From assembly GCA_025526995.1 (NCBI GenBank), contig JAHLKG010000009.1, forward strand, positions 930,001-994,000: DNA of 64,000 nt, given 5' to 3'. Positions within the stretch are counted from its first letter, which is position 1, and every line of letters begins with the position of its first letter. Origin of the DNA: Powellomyces hirtus (taxonomy: Eukaryota; Chytridiomycota; Chytridiomycetes; Spizellomycetales; Powellomycetaceae). The notes beneath the pieces are model-generated. The model had not been told where the DNA came from and did no database searches. It saw only the letters and a list, made by a program, of their open reading frames with translations. Positions 55,029 to 64,000 of this stretch are shown here, piece after piece. The position numbers were made by a program, and so were the translations under genes.

Positions 55029-57173
55029 ATGCTATCCAAGCGCCTGCTCCCATGCCATGCGGCGCTCCGACCACGGTCATTTGCACAAACTGAACTATTC
55101 GCGTCCTGGGGTGCCTGCACCTGGGCGAAGCCATGCTCCGCGAATGCCTCTCTCACCTCCACCCGGTCACCACAACGAACAATACTTACATTGACAGCGG
55201 ACCGAAGAGCGGGAAAAGCAGGGTCGGGAGCGCTAACACCGGCAGAATGGGCTGAGCGAAAACGTCATGATAGAGAGCTTGACGACGACACGAGGGATCC
55301 ATCTTTGACTGTAGGGGAGTCAGTTGAAGAGAAAGTGAATGTGGGTTCCAAAACCGGGCTTCTCGACGAAGACCTCACTTTTGGCAAACTTGGAGTGCCC
55401 CCCGCAATCGAGCGAGCACTCCAAGACGTCTTTGGCGCCACGGTTCCTTCCGAGTCGCAACGTGCGCTCCTCCCAGCTGCTCTGAGTCACACCGATGTGT
55501 TCTTGAAAGATGTCACTGGCTCTGGCAAGTCGCTGGGTCTAGTCACTGCCGTGTTGAGCAAGCCGCATCCCATGCTACACGTGGAGGTACCGGCGACGAA
55601 GAAAGGATCGCGATCTGCGGACGGCTCGAGCACATCATCTTCATCTCGGGCGACGAAGCTACACACGGAGCGGTATCTGACAACTTTGATCATGGTACCC
55701 ACGCGAGAACTCGCCGTGCAACTCACAACATGGATTCGAGATCTGTCACCAAACGTGTTGTCAAAGGATCATGCCAAACTGGTGCAGTGTGTCATCAACG
55801 GCGTGGAAGAGGATGTGCAGTATGATCTTTTGAAGTCATGCACGCCGCGGATCCTTATAGGAACACCCGTGCGTCTCCTTGCGCTGTATAATCGACGTGC
55901 CTTCGATGCATCTCGACTGCAGTTGCTGGTTCTCGATGAAGTTGACAGACTGGTAACAGCGCAAGATCGCTACGCGACTGTCACGTCCAGATTCAAGAAG
56001 GCAGTGCATCCTCTCGCCGGGGAACTACTGCTTGACAAGCTGGTGAAAGAACGTAAAGCCGCCATGAAAGGCGCCATGCAGCCGCTCGGAGGGTCCAAAC
56101 CTGGCGGTGGACGGGTAGCCATCAAGCAAGTCCGTCTGCCTCCGTCGGCCAAGCGCATGCAGGTCATCGCGTGCTCAGCGACCCTTAACAACCCGCTGCG
56201 CAGACAGCTCACGCATCACAAGAGTTACATGAAGGATCCGGTCATGCTTGACATGAAGGGGACCACGAAATCGCCGGATACCCTCACACACCGATGCATC
56301 GTGTTTGACCTTCATGGGAATGCGCATAGTCTGCAGCAACCTGACACGGACTTCGCCTCGATTTCTTCATCGACGCATTTCTCCCCAAAATCATCTATAT
56401 TACGTTCATCATCTGCTTCGCCGCAAACAGTATCATCACTATCACCACCACCACCGTCTCCGTCATCGTCGCCATCGTCATCGTCTTCATCTCATGCAGC
56501 ATCCGGAGGAGCAGCACCATCCGAACATGCCCTCGCGGATGCTTCAGAAGAAATCCTTCAATACGTTGCCCGCATATGTCACTCGGAGAAAGTCCAACGT
56601 GGGCTTGTCTTTGTGCACTCGTCGGTTTCCCAAACAGACGTTACGGATCAATTGACGTCGCTCGGCCTCAGGGCAGCAAAACTCATGAACTTTGTCGACT
56701 ATGAAGGTCACACAATCGGCGGCGGTGCCGTCTCTGACAAGCAGAGCAGTTCGAGTCTGGCCTCCACAACGACTGGTGCACCGGTACCATCACAGCTTTC
56801 ACAATCATCACACAATCTTGAAACAACAGTCGTCGGCCCCGATGGAGGGGTACGCCCCAGCGGAGACGTGTACGACCCATACGACATCCCAAGCAATTCC
56901 CACGAACTGCCGCGTCCGTTTGCCTCGTTCCAATCTGGCCGGCGCAACATCGTTGTGATGAACGAGTATGAAGCCCGTGGATTGGATTTGCCAGACGTAT
57001 CCCATGTCTTTATTCTTGGCCCGCCGTCTTCGCCGGCCAGTTACGTACATATGGCAGGCCGGGCGGGACGGTACGGCAAACCGGGACATGCTATCACCTT
57101 GATTGGCGGCAGTCGTTATGAGCAGAGGGTGTTGGGTTTGTATCATCTGTTGCGAATCAAGCTTCAGCAATAG
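55029..57173 (+). CDS. Mitochondrial DEAD-box-type RNA helicase (MRH4-like)
   Basis: A single-exon ORF. The chosen start (55029, MLSKRLLPCHAALRPRSFAQ) gives a mitochondrial-like leader and 714 residues; ATG 55008 adds seven. Helicase motifs in order: DVTGSGKS (motif I, Ser in place of Thr), PTRELAVQL (Ia), GTPVRLL (Ib), VLDEVDRL (II, DEVD rather than DEAD), SATLN (III), then LVFVHSSVSQTDV (IV), EARGLDLPDVSHV (V) and HMAGRAGR (VI). A Ser/Pro/His-rich insert of about 90 residues separates the two RecA domains and a second acidic insert precedes motif V. MRH4-type enzymes help assemble the mitochondrial large ribosomal subunit. Placement in that subfamily is tentative. Confidence 0.8.
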   Translation: MLSKRLLPCHAALRPRSFAQTELFASWGACTWAKPCSANASLTSTRSPQRTILTLTADRRAGKAGSGALTPAEWAERKRHDRELDDDTRDPSLTVGESVEEKVNVGSKTGLLDEDLTFGKLGVPPAIERALQDVFGATVPSESQRALLPAALSHTDVFLKDVTGSGKSLGLVTAVLSKPHPMLHVEVPATKKGSRSADGSSTSSSSRATKLHTERYLTTLIMVPTRELAVQLTTWIRDLSPNVLSKDHAKLVQCVINGVEEDVQYDLLKSCTPRILIGTPVRLLALYNRRAFDASRLQLLVLDEVDRLVTAQDRYATVTSRFKKAVHPLAGELLLDKLVKERKAAMKGAMQPLGGSKPGGGRVAIKQVRLPPSAKRMQVIACSATLNNPLRRQLTHHKSYMKDPVMLDMKGTTKSPDTLTHRCIVFDLHGNAHSLQQPDTDFASISSSTHFSPKSSILRSSSASPQTVSSLSPPPPSPSSSPSSSSSSHAASGGAAPSEHALADASEEILQYVARICHSEKVQRGLVFVHSSVSQTDVTDQLTSLGLRAAKLMNFVDYEGHTIGGGAVSDKQSSSSLASTTTGAPVPSQLSQSSHNLETTVVGPDGGVRPSGDVYDPYDIPSNSHELPRPFASFQSGRRNIVVMNEYEARGLDLPDVSHVFILGPPSSPASYVHMAGRAGRYGKPGHAITLIGGSRYEQRVLGLYHLLRIKLQQ

Positions 57174-57602
57174 ACTTAAAGCTTGTAGCTAGCTTGCAGG
57201 AGTGGAGGTAGAGCTCTCTGCTATTATCTGAAGATGCGGTGCAGCTTTTGAGCGTAGAATTCCGCTTGCTGTCAAGATTCCCCCTATCACTGTCCGCATT
57301 ATGCCAGAATGAAGCCAGTGAGACACTGTCCACAAGAACTTGTTGAATATCTAAATTATTGGTGCCAGCCACTGCGAATGTGTTATTAAGCGTGCTTCTT
57401 GTTGCTGGGCTCTGTGAAGACTGGTCTTTGAAGGGGTGGTCGTTTAGAAGTATTGAGAAAAGGCACGGTACCGTAAAACGCTTTTGCATCGAGACCGAGC
57501 TCCGACGATTACACATTCCCAAAAAAACGCGCCGAATATTCCGACCTTCTTGTGGCTTTCCTGAAATCTCGATTTACTCCGACCTGTCTAAAAATAAGTG
57601 TC
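57174..57602. other. Intergenic, ERV1 promoter
   Basis: About 430 bases between two + strand genes. No ORF or RNA gene stands out; the upstream in-frame extension of ERV1 (from 57552) lacks family features. Confidence 0.4.
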
Positions 57603-58232
57603 ATGTCAGCTCCCGAGCAAGTCCAGCAGCAACCCAGCGTCGAACCCCCTGCCGCCACCACCACGCAGGACGCACGAGCAAAGCAGCCAAAACGGTCCAA
57701 CAAGGCCAAGGGATGCGGCGTGTGTTCCGACTTCAAGACGCTGCGACGAAAACCGGTCGCCGAAGTGTTCAGTAAAGCATCCACGGACGCCGCCGCCGCC
57801 ATGTCGTCCACATCTCTATCATCAAAGGCTTCCTCTCCTTCTTCCTCGCCGTCCTCCTCTCCATATCAACCCTTCCCGTGCCCGCCCGACTCTTCGACAC
57901 TCGGGTCCTCGACATGGACATTTCTCCATACAATGGCCGCCTACTACCCCGAGACGCCGTCGCCCGCCGAACAGCTGTCAATGCGCAACTTTATCTCCGC
58001 ACTGACGAGATTCTACCCGTGTGGGTACTGCGCAGACCATCTGACGACGGAAGTGATTCGCAACCCGCCAACGGTGCAGAACAACCGCGCGCTGAGCACA
58101 TGGTTCTGTGAGGTCCATAACGAGGTGAATCAACGGCAGGGAAAACCGAAATTTGATTGTTCAAAGGTCTTTGAGCGGTGGAGGGATGGGGCGCCGGGAA
58201 ACGACTGCTTCCCAGACCTGGCGGAAGCGTGA
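57603..58232 (+). CDS. ERV1: ERV1/ALR FAD-dependent sulfhydryl oxidase
   Basis: A single-exon protein of 209 residues. An N-terminal CGVC pair (after KAKG) matches the shuttle disulfide region of Erv1. A Ser-rich linker follows. The FAD-binding domain has GSSTWTFLHTMAAYYPETPS, the active-site YPCGYC, STWFCEVHNEVNQRQGKPKF and a further Cys in DCSKVFERW. Erv1 reoxidises Mia40 in the mitochondrial intermembrane space and passes electrons to cytochrome c. The last Cys, near the end (NDCFPDL), completes the structural set. The start at 57603 (MSAPEQV) is preferred over 57552. The gene is convergent with NAF1, with 162 bases between stops. Confidence 0.92.
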   Translation: MSAPEQVQQQPSVEPPAATTTQDARAKQPKRSNKAKGCGVCSDFKTLRRKPVAEVFSKASTDAAAAMSSTSLSSKASSPSSSPSSSPYQPFPCPPDSSTLGSSTWTFLHTMAAYYPETPSPAEQLSMRNFISALTRFYPCGYCADHLTTEVIRNPPTVQNNRALSTWFCEVHNEVNQRQGKPKFDCSKVFERWRDGAPGNDCFPDLAEA

Positions 58233-58394
58233 AGGATGGGGGAATTAGAGAAACCTGAGAAAATGTTAAGTTAGACCAGAATCAAGTCTCAGCGAAGATT
58301 CGCAGACGTGACATGAATGTGGGCATTCGAATTTGATAAATACTATATATTATGCAGATTATAGATTACATATATGCAACAAGATGGATGCTAT

Positions 58395-60785
58395 TTACAT
58401 TGATAGATCTCGCTGCTGCTGCTGCCCCTGCTGCTCCTGCTGAGAAGATGGTGGCGGCGGTTGCAGTGCGTTTTGTGCTGATGACCCCGCTGGAGGCTGA
58501 TTTGACATGGACGGCGTGTACCGATATTGTTGCTGTTGCTGTTGCTGAAATGCCTGCGTCTGCATGACTCCCTGCATAAGTCCCATCATTCCCGCCAGAT
58601 CGAACCCACCAGGCGCACCACCCTGCTGCGACGCAGAGTTGAACTGACCCTGAGGTTGGCCCTGTTGCTGCTGCTGAAGGATGTTGAACGCTGCCATTGC
58701 GACTTGCGCGGGAGAGTATCCACCTTGTGGTTGGAAACTGCCTGGCGCCTGTTGCTGGAATCCTGGGAACGATTGTTGCTGTTGCGGTGGGTAGAACTGC
58801 TGCTGTTGGTGTCCGTATGGTTGATTGTAATGTGGCTGTTGCGGTTGTCGGGGAGGGTAATCGTTTGATCTCTGTTGCTGATACGGTTGATGTTGCTGCG
58901 AACCGGACCAGCTGCCACCACGAGTGGCATTGGGTCCACCTCGACCACGGGTGTAACCACTACCCCGTCCTGAGTTGGCGTATTGTCCGTTCCCACCATC
59001 GTGCACATGTCTGTTTGGCTGCGGAACCCTTTCGCTCATGTGATAGGCGCCGCCTCGTCCACCGCGATCGGATCCTCCACGACCTCCACGTCCGGCGCCA
59101 CGTCCGTTTTGTCCGCGGAAGGATCCTCGACCTGCGGCATTATGCTGCGGTCGCCCATTCAGCAGGTACTCGGCGCTATCGGCGAGTTGGTCGGGTAGAT
59201 CATCATGTACGACATCATCGTCATCGCCATCGTCGGCAGCTCGTTTTCGTTTCCGCGCAAGCTTCCTTTGCCGCCTGTACTCCATCTCCTTCTCATCATC
59301 CGAGAACTCGAGCTCGTCAGCCGAAATCTCCTCGTCATTAATGTTGCTCGCATCGCTGCCTTTCATGGCTTTCAACACTCGTGTGAACACCACCTTTTCC
59401 AATCCGGGTGCGCGCGGTACAAACACATTTGTTCCCAAGGGCAGTTCCAGCGCGGCAATTTCAGCTGCCGTGTTGAATCTGACGCTGTAAAATGGTCGTG
59501 TGACGGGGCCAAATGTCTCAAAGATCTTCCCGATGGGTTTTCGCTCTTCCGTCACAAGCACAGTGTCGGCGTCTAGGGCACGTTCCGGGTCCACATCTGC
59601 CGGAGTTTGGATGATGAGGATGTCATTAACTGTCGAGTGGATCTTGCCGATGGGGACGATGGGTGCGTTGGCGGGGATTGGCTCAGTAACAGGGTTGACG
59701 GGTGGGAGTGTCGCGACCTCGTTTTTCGTCCGCAGACTTTGCGGGTTGTCGGCCGGGTCTTCAGGATTTGCGTCAATGGATTGTAGCAGTCTTTCGCGTT
59801 GTGCAAATGTCAGCCTTGGAGCGTTCACTTCGGAGTCGGAGTCGGAGTCGGAGGAATCGGAGTCACTGAACTCAAAGTCACTCTTAGTGGCGTCATCGGC
59901 GTCTGTCTTTGTCCCTTCCTTCTCCTCTTTTTTGATCTCAACGTCCACATTTGTGATTGTCTCAATATTAACCAGACTTTCCTCCACTTTGATCTCGCCC
60001 GGCGCAGATGTGGAACCCATTGCATCTAAGCTCTCTTTAACTTCCACCGTCACAGCGGCTGTGGTCACTTGACCCAATGAGCCAACCGCAGGTCCAGACT
60101 CCAATATCATTTGAAATTCAGTCTTCTCGTCCGTGTCCTGGAGCTGCCCTTCTTCGTCACTGATATCCTCCAGCTGCGCCTCCCCATCGCCGGTGTTCGC
60201 ATCAGCCGATTCAGCATCAGCAGGCCCAGATGCCGGTTTGATGTTCACTTCCTTCTCCTCACGCACCTCCGCTATGGCGGTGTTCTTCTCCTCCACGTCG
60301 TCGAGTTGCCCTTCCTCGTCGCTGATATCCTCTAGGTTTGCAGCTGCATTGTCGATGGCGGTCCTCGCCATCAGCTCGACCTTGACGATTTCTTCCACCG
60401 GAGCTTCCCTCTTGAGCACAAATTCTCCGTCTTTCATCTCTGGCAATGGCAGCTCGACCTTGACACTGTCTTCCACCAGAGCTTCCCTCTTGAGCATCGG
60501 TTCTTCGCCTTGCGAAAAGGGCAGCGATTCGTGGTACTGCTCAATGTCATGGTAGTCGGCTGAGATGTTTTCCACCGAGGGACGGGTGTCCACCACGAAC
60601 AGCGGGTCACCTCGTGTTTCCTCGGAGTCCCTTGTTGATGGTGAGTCGGCGACAGCGGGGGAATGGGCTGTTTGTGGAACAACTGGTGTGACTGCAGAGG
60701 CAGGTAATGCGTCGCTGTTGGTGGCATCAAGGCCTTCGCCTCCTGAATTGACTACAGAGGAAAGAATTTTGTCTATCCAGTTCAT
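58395..60785 (-). CDS. NAF1: H/ACA RNP assembly factor NAF1
   Basis: An ORF of 796 codons from MNWIDKIL at 60785. The N-terminal half is acidic, with a duplicated LKREAxVEexVKVEL unit and a duplicated LEDISDEEGQL unit. A Gar1/Naf1 beta-barrel domain lies at about 375-480: PIGKIHSTVNDILIIQTP, EERKPIGKIFETFGPVTRPF, YSVRFNT, LELPLGTNVFVP. An acidic and KRKR-rich segment, an RGG/GRG domain and a long Gln/Pro-rich tail follow. NAF1 binds dyskerin and the nascent H/ACA RNA in the nucleus and is replaced by GAR1. The ORF continues upstream to 60890, but MNWIDK is preferred. The poly-Gln tail explains the dense overlapping frames on the other strand. Confidence 0.93.
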   Translation of the reverse strand: MNWIDKILSSVVNSGGEGLDATNSDALPASAVTPVVPQTAHSPAVADSPSTRDSEETRGDPLFVVDTRPSVENISADYHDIEQYHESLPFSQGEEPMLKREALVEDSVKVELPLPEMKDGEFVLKREAPVEEIVKVELMARTAIDNAAANLEDISDEEGQLDDVEEKNTAIAEVREEKEVNIKPASGPADAESADANTGDGEAQLEDISDEEGQLQDTDEKTEFQMILESGPAVGSLGQVTTAAVTVEVKESLDAMGSTSAPGEIKVEESLVNIETITNVDVEIKKEEKEGTKTDADDATKSDFEFSDSDSSDSDSDSEVNAPRLTFAQRERLLQSIDANPEDPADNPQSLRTKNEVATLPPVNPVTEPIPANAPIVPIGKIHSTVNDILIIQTPADVDPERALDADTVLVTEERKPIGKIFETFGPVTRPFYSVRFNTAAEIAALELPLGTNVFVPRAPGLEKVVFTRVLKAMKGSDASNINDEEISADELEFSDDEKEMEYRRQRKLARKRKRAADDGDDDDVVHDDLPDQLADSAEYLLNGRPQHNAAGRGSFRGQNGRGAGRGGRGGSDRGGRGGAYHMSERVPQPNRHVHDGGNGQYANSGRGSGYTRGRGGPNATRGGSWSGSQQHQPYQQQRSNDYPPRQPQQPHYNQPYGHQQQQFYPPQQQQSFPGFQQQAPGSFQPQGGYSPAQVAMAAFNILQQQQQGQPQGQFNSASQQGGAPGGFDLAGMMGLMQGVMQTQAFQQQQQQQYRYTPSMSNQPPAGSSAQNALQPPPPSSQQEQQGQQQQRDLSM

Positions 60786-61098
60786 GATCCCGCTTCTGTG
60801 ATCAAAGTGAAGTATCCGAGAGCAAGCAGCTGCAAAACAAAAAGAAAAAAGAAAACAGGTTGAGTGACAAACTAATACCAAGTTTCGCACTCTCGGCGTC
60901 GGTCACGTGCAAGAAGCATTTCTGATGCCGTCAGCAGCCATGCCGTAGGGCCGATACCGGTATACCGTCGAGCATAAGACATGTTGTGAAATGTACAGTT
61001 GGTTAAGACGGCTATGCTTTGACAGTGACAAAATAAACAAGATGTCTACTCAAATGTTGCTACAGATTGGAGATTGAGCCGCTATCCGTAAGGAGATG
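60786..61098. other. Intergenic between two minus-strand genes
   Basis: About 310 bases: NAF1 5' flank and RCC1-like gene 3' flank. No gene recognised. Confidence 0.4.
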
Positions 61099-63020
61099 CT
61101 AGATTGCTTTCATGTAGACCCCACTGATGCCTTCGCCCAGCACCAATTTCTGCTCGCCCTTCACCTTCCGCTCCTTTCCATTCCGTTCGCGCACGGAAAC
61201 GCGTCCCACCGGCGCAAGCTGCAGCCGGCCGTCCGCTTGTGCGCCCTTTTGCGAGTACGCAAGAGGTCGAGGGTGGAGAGGGACTGGGCTGTTGCTCTTC
61301 TTGTGGTCGTTCCTAGCGAGTTGCCCCGAACGGTTCCCGCCCCACAAGAATACATCGTATCCAAACAGGTGATTGCTCTCACCAGCTTTGGACCTGCCCC
61401 ACGGCCACCACGACGAGGCCGGTGGTGCACCGCCCGTGACCGCATTGTTCAGCACCGCACCGCAATGAGATCCCGACGGTGCCACGACCAGTTCCTTGAC
61501 ACGGATGGGACGCACCGCTTTCGCTGCATCGTCCCATTCTGTCAGCCCACTAAGGGTTTTCACGCGGACGGGCCCGGACGTCATGTGGGCGTAGGACGCA
61601 TTGCCCAGCTGGCCATTGAGTCCCGTTCCGCAGGCGAGTACGTCGGTTGCGGCGGGCCGGTCGATGCAGAATAGGGAGGTGTTTCCGCCCGCGGCAATGT
61701 GCGTACAGGAGGCGTCGAGCGGTTTGGATGTGTTCTGCGCAAGGGTCCAAAACATGTTTAGCTCGGTAGGGGAGGGAACGGAGGTGATGCTGGCTTCGCT
61801 GGCCAGTTGCTGTTAACGGGAAATCACGATGAGTGAGCCCACGAAGTCCTTGTCAATGCATCAGGCTGATGGTCGCCACTTACCCCAAAGGAATTAGATC
61901 CAAACCCATAGGCACGCCCATCTGTTGTCCGCACAATCGTGTGATTATCTCCACAGGCTGTCTCAGCCACTTTAACGTCTTTGAGCGCCTCCACTACCTT
62001 CCAAACATTGCCTTCAACCTGGCCCGCGCCATGTCCCAACTGTCCCCATGCATTTCCGCTTTCGTCCGCCGACAGACTGAGTATCTGTCCGTGGTCAGTG
62101 AGAGCAACGGCATGATGAGCTCCAGCCGAGAGACGCATGATACGTTCCGACCAACGAAGCGTTGACGGGGATGGAAGTTTGGTAATGCTGTGTTCAGTCG
62201 CAGGTGAAGTCAATGAGTTCCATGAGCTGGCAGTGGCGGATGGAGCTGTCGATGTGCTATTGTTGAGGTTGTCAATGCAATACGTGTCACCGTTCTTGCA
62301 AAGCGCGTACACTTTGGTGTCGGTGCACGCAATCTGGACAAAATCCTTCCCTTTGACAGTTACATAGAGAACAGCGGTGGCCTCGACCTGTGGAGCCGAC
62401 GAGCTGCGGCGGGAGCTCGGTGCCGTTGGCGCGGGGGTTTTCCACTGCACTAGGTCCCCGTCTTCAGTCACTGCCGCGGCGTGGTGACGACTCAGAACCA
62501 CGTCTCGCAGCACCTTTCCATCAAACACTTCTGGGATTACGACCCCATCGGATCCGGTTGAATTGTTATTGTTGCCCCAAATGTACAGCCCGGGAAAGGA
62601 ACGAGCATCGGATATTTGGCTTTCAGGAACAGTCTCTGCGTTAAATTCTTCTTCCGCCTCTGCCTCCAGCACCGTCTCCGCCGCCGCTTCGGCGTGAACG
62701 GCGATGGCATAATATGTGACCCCGACACCGGCGCCGATGACAAACGTTAAAAGCCGTAGTTTGGAGTCGTAGCTAGAGCCTAAGATCATACATATGTATT
62801 TCATTAGTTGAGGCTGAAACCGGACAACCTTCAAGACTGAGCACGCACCAGAGTAGGGGTGAGGCGACGACGGGACAGCGGAAGGGCGGATGGTTCTGCC
62901 ATGCGGAACGGTTCGTGGAGGCGGTGGAGGTGGAGCAGAGAAGGGCGGATGCGTTGAATGTATGGACCTGATCTGTCTTACGACCCTTGCTCTTTGTGTG
63001 GTCACTGAGCGGATCATCAT
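61099..63020 (-). CDS. Mitochondrial RCC1-repeat protein (FMP25/RCC1L-like)
   Basis: Three exons (63020-62849, 62779-61884, 61809-61099) give about 592 residues. The N-terminus (MMIRSVTTQRARVVRQIRSI) is a strong mitochondrial presequence, followed by a transmembrane segment (LLTFVIGAGVGVTYYAIAV). RCC1/ATS1 repeats follow: GLYIWGNNNNSTG, VVLSRHHAAAVTEDGDLVQW, ACGDNHTIVRTTDGRAYGFG, LACGTGLNGQLGNASY and VFLWGGNRSGQLARND. The layout matches yeast Fmp25, an inner-membrane RCC1 protein needed for complex III assembly; RCC1L is a relative in animals. It is divergent from CGR1 with 268 bases between starts. Confidence 0.85.
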
Positions 63021-63288
63021 TATTGTGTTGAAAAAAACCGTGCGGACAAAAAGTGGAATATTTTTGACGCGAAAGCACAAGAGGACCGACAGCGCGTTGT
63101 GGAGTGTTACTATTGTAGTCACGTGCGTTCCAACACCCAAATCGTGTTTCCCTGTCCTTTTTCATTTGTTTCTTTTTGTCGTGAGAGTTTGTTCTTTGCT
63201 GAAATTTACAGAAAGGGTCCGAGTTACAGGCAGCCGGGCGTACTTGAAGACCGCGGCCACCCATACATACACGCAGAGCAAAAATCAC
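63021..63288. promoter_or_regulatory. Shared divergent promoter of the RCC1-like gene (-) and CGR1 (+)
   Basis: 268 bases between opposite starts. T-rich stretches at about 63160-63195 may serve CGR1. Role inferred from position only. Confidence 0.4.
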
Positions 63289-63828
63289 ATGGCCGACACA
63301 CAAGCCGCTGTCCCAGCGGAATCGACTTCAGCAGCTCCTTCAACGGCAAAACCCGGCGTTGACCATAGCGTGCGTGGCAAACCGGTATCGGGCAAAGTAT
63401 GGAAGACACAGCAAACGAAGCGACACACGTCGATGAAGCCACGGATGTTGCAACAAGGTGATGATTGCGCCTCCTTCCCGCCAATGTAGTATCAGAGGAT
63501 GCTGGAAGCTAATGCTGCCCTTGTTCAACCTAGGCTGGGACAAACAAATGGAAGAACGCAAACGCCAACAAATTGTCAAAACTATCGAGAATGAGCTGAA
63601 GGAGCAGACCGCAGCCGCCAAACAGAAGAAGCGCGAGGCAGAGAAGGAGCGGCTGAAGCGGAAAGAGGAGAATGAGCGCAAGGGAGAGGTTGTGCAGAAG
63701 GTAATATTGACATTGCACACACGCTTGGTCCTATGCAACCCACGCTGAGATAGGATTTTCTACAGGTTTCTGCAGCGAAACTGAAACGCATGAAGAAGAA
63801 ACAACTTCGGCAAATACGGAAGGCTTAA
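63289..63828 (+). CDS. CGR1: CGR1 rRNA-processing protein
   Basis: Three exons (63289-63457, 63534-63700, 63766-63828) give 132 residues. The family signature is clear: VSGKVWKTQQTKRHTSM, then a highly charged helix GWDKQMEERKRQQIVKTIEN, KEQTAAAKQKKREAEKERLK, RKEENERKGEVVQ, and the end KLKRMKKKQLRQIRKA. CGR1 (CCDC86 in animals) is nucleolar and needed for pre-rRNA processing and 60S assembly. The stop is at 63826-63828. The last 170 bases of the window are its A/T-rich 3' flank. Confidence 0.95.
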
Positions 63829-64000
63829 AGCTCCGAGTGGTTCATGCCTTGCCTGCTCCCGCCTTTTCCGATCATTTCCTTCTGTGCATATTTTTATTAT
63901 TTATTTAGTCTCTGTCAGGCATCAAGGTGCTTTCTTTCTGCTTTGTTGAAGATATGATGATGAGAGTCCTTTGCTGTCGGGTCAAGCTTTCCGGATTTGA

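Noticed and set aside
54800..55162. Minus-strand 120-codon ORF upstream of the helicase
   Set aside because: Overlaps the helicase presequence on the other strand and contains Lys runs from a poly-T tract; no family features.
58527..59576. Several + strand ORFs opposite NAF1
   Set aside because: Antisense of the poly-Gln and RGG low-complexity tail; no independent coding features.

Overview
This window looks like nuclear DNA of a flagellate (zoosporic, chytrid-type) fungus. Evidence: fungal-style genes with many short GT-AG introns (usually 45-110 bases, often with a CTAAC/CTGAC branch site), a complete axonemal dynein heavy chain of about 4,570 residues, fungal housekeeping genes (RPN12, NAF1, CGR1, ERV1, VMS1, FMP25-like), and a short interstitial TTAGGG array. 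No CRISPR, operon or other prokaryotic structure is present. All names come from reading translated exons and recalled family motifs; no database search was run.

Layout. 0-8.6 kb: left-truncated ZZ-finger/2OG-Fe(II) oxygenase (-), dienoyl-CoA isomerase ECH1 (-), GPATCH1-like splicing factor (-), SERF/4F5 small protein (+). 9.3-13.2 kb: multi-pass membrane protein (-) divergent from PEX11 (+). 13.2-16 kb: gene-poor, with broken ORFs and a Ty1/copia integrase fossil. 16-21.5 kb: a very large redox fusion gene (+). 22.3-30.3 kb: TMEM53/DUF829 protein, secreted subtilase, RNF5/RNF185-type E3 ligase and VMS1, all +. 30.6-44.6 kb: DNAH2-like dynein heavy chain (-). 44.8 kb: tRNA-Arg(TCG). 45-64 kb: PaiB-like flavoprotein, RasGEF protein (-), RPN12, PPR protein (-), RanGAP, a 53-residue predicted mitochondrial microprotein, DEAD-box helicase, ERV1, NAF1 (-), mitochondrial RCC1-like protein (-) and CGR1.

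The most unusual object is the 16,048-21,460 gene. Its exons encode, in order, a signal peptide, an animal-type haem peroxidase, a DOMON domain, a five-helix cytochrome b561-like core, a cytochrome b5 domain and a cytochrome-b5-reductase-type FAD/NAD domain. The order fits a transmembrane wire carrying cytosolic NAD(P)H electrons through FAD, b5, b561 and DOMON haem to an extracellular peroxidase, a layout analogous to DUOX but built from different electron-transfer modules. As given, the sequence needs two single-base corrections (near 17,699 and 19,092-19,095), so either the assembly has indels or this allele is damaged.

The other genes are mostly independent housekeeping loci. Recurrent themes are peroxisomes (ECH1, PEX11), mitochondria (PPR, DEAD-box, ERV1, RCC1-like, microprotein, VMS1), ribosome/RNP biogenesis (NAF1, CGR1), protein quality control (RPN12, RING ligase, VMS1, SERF), and several divergent gene pairs sharing short promoters.
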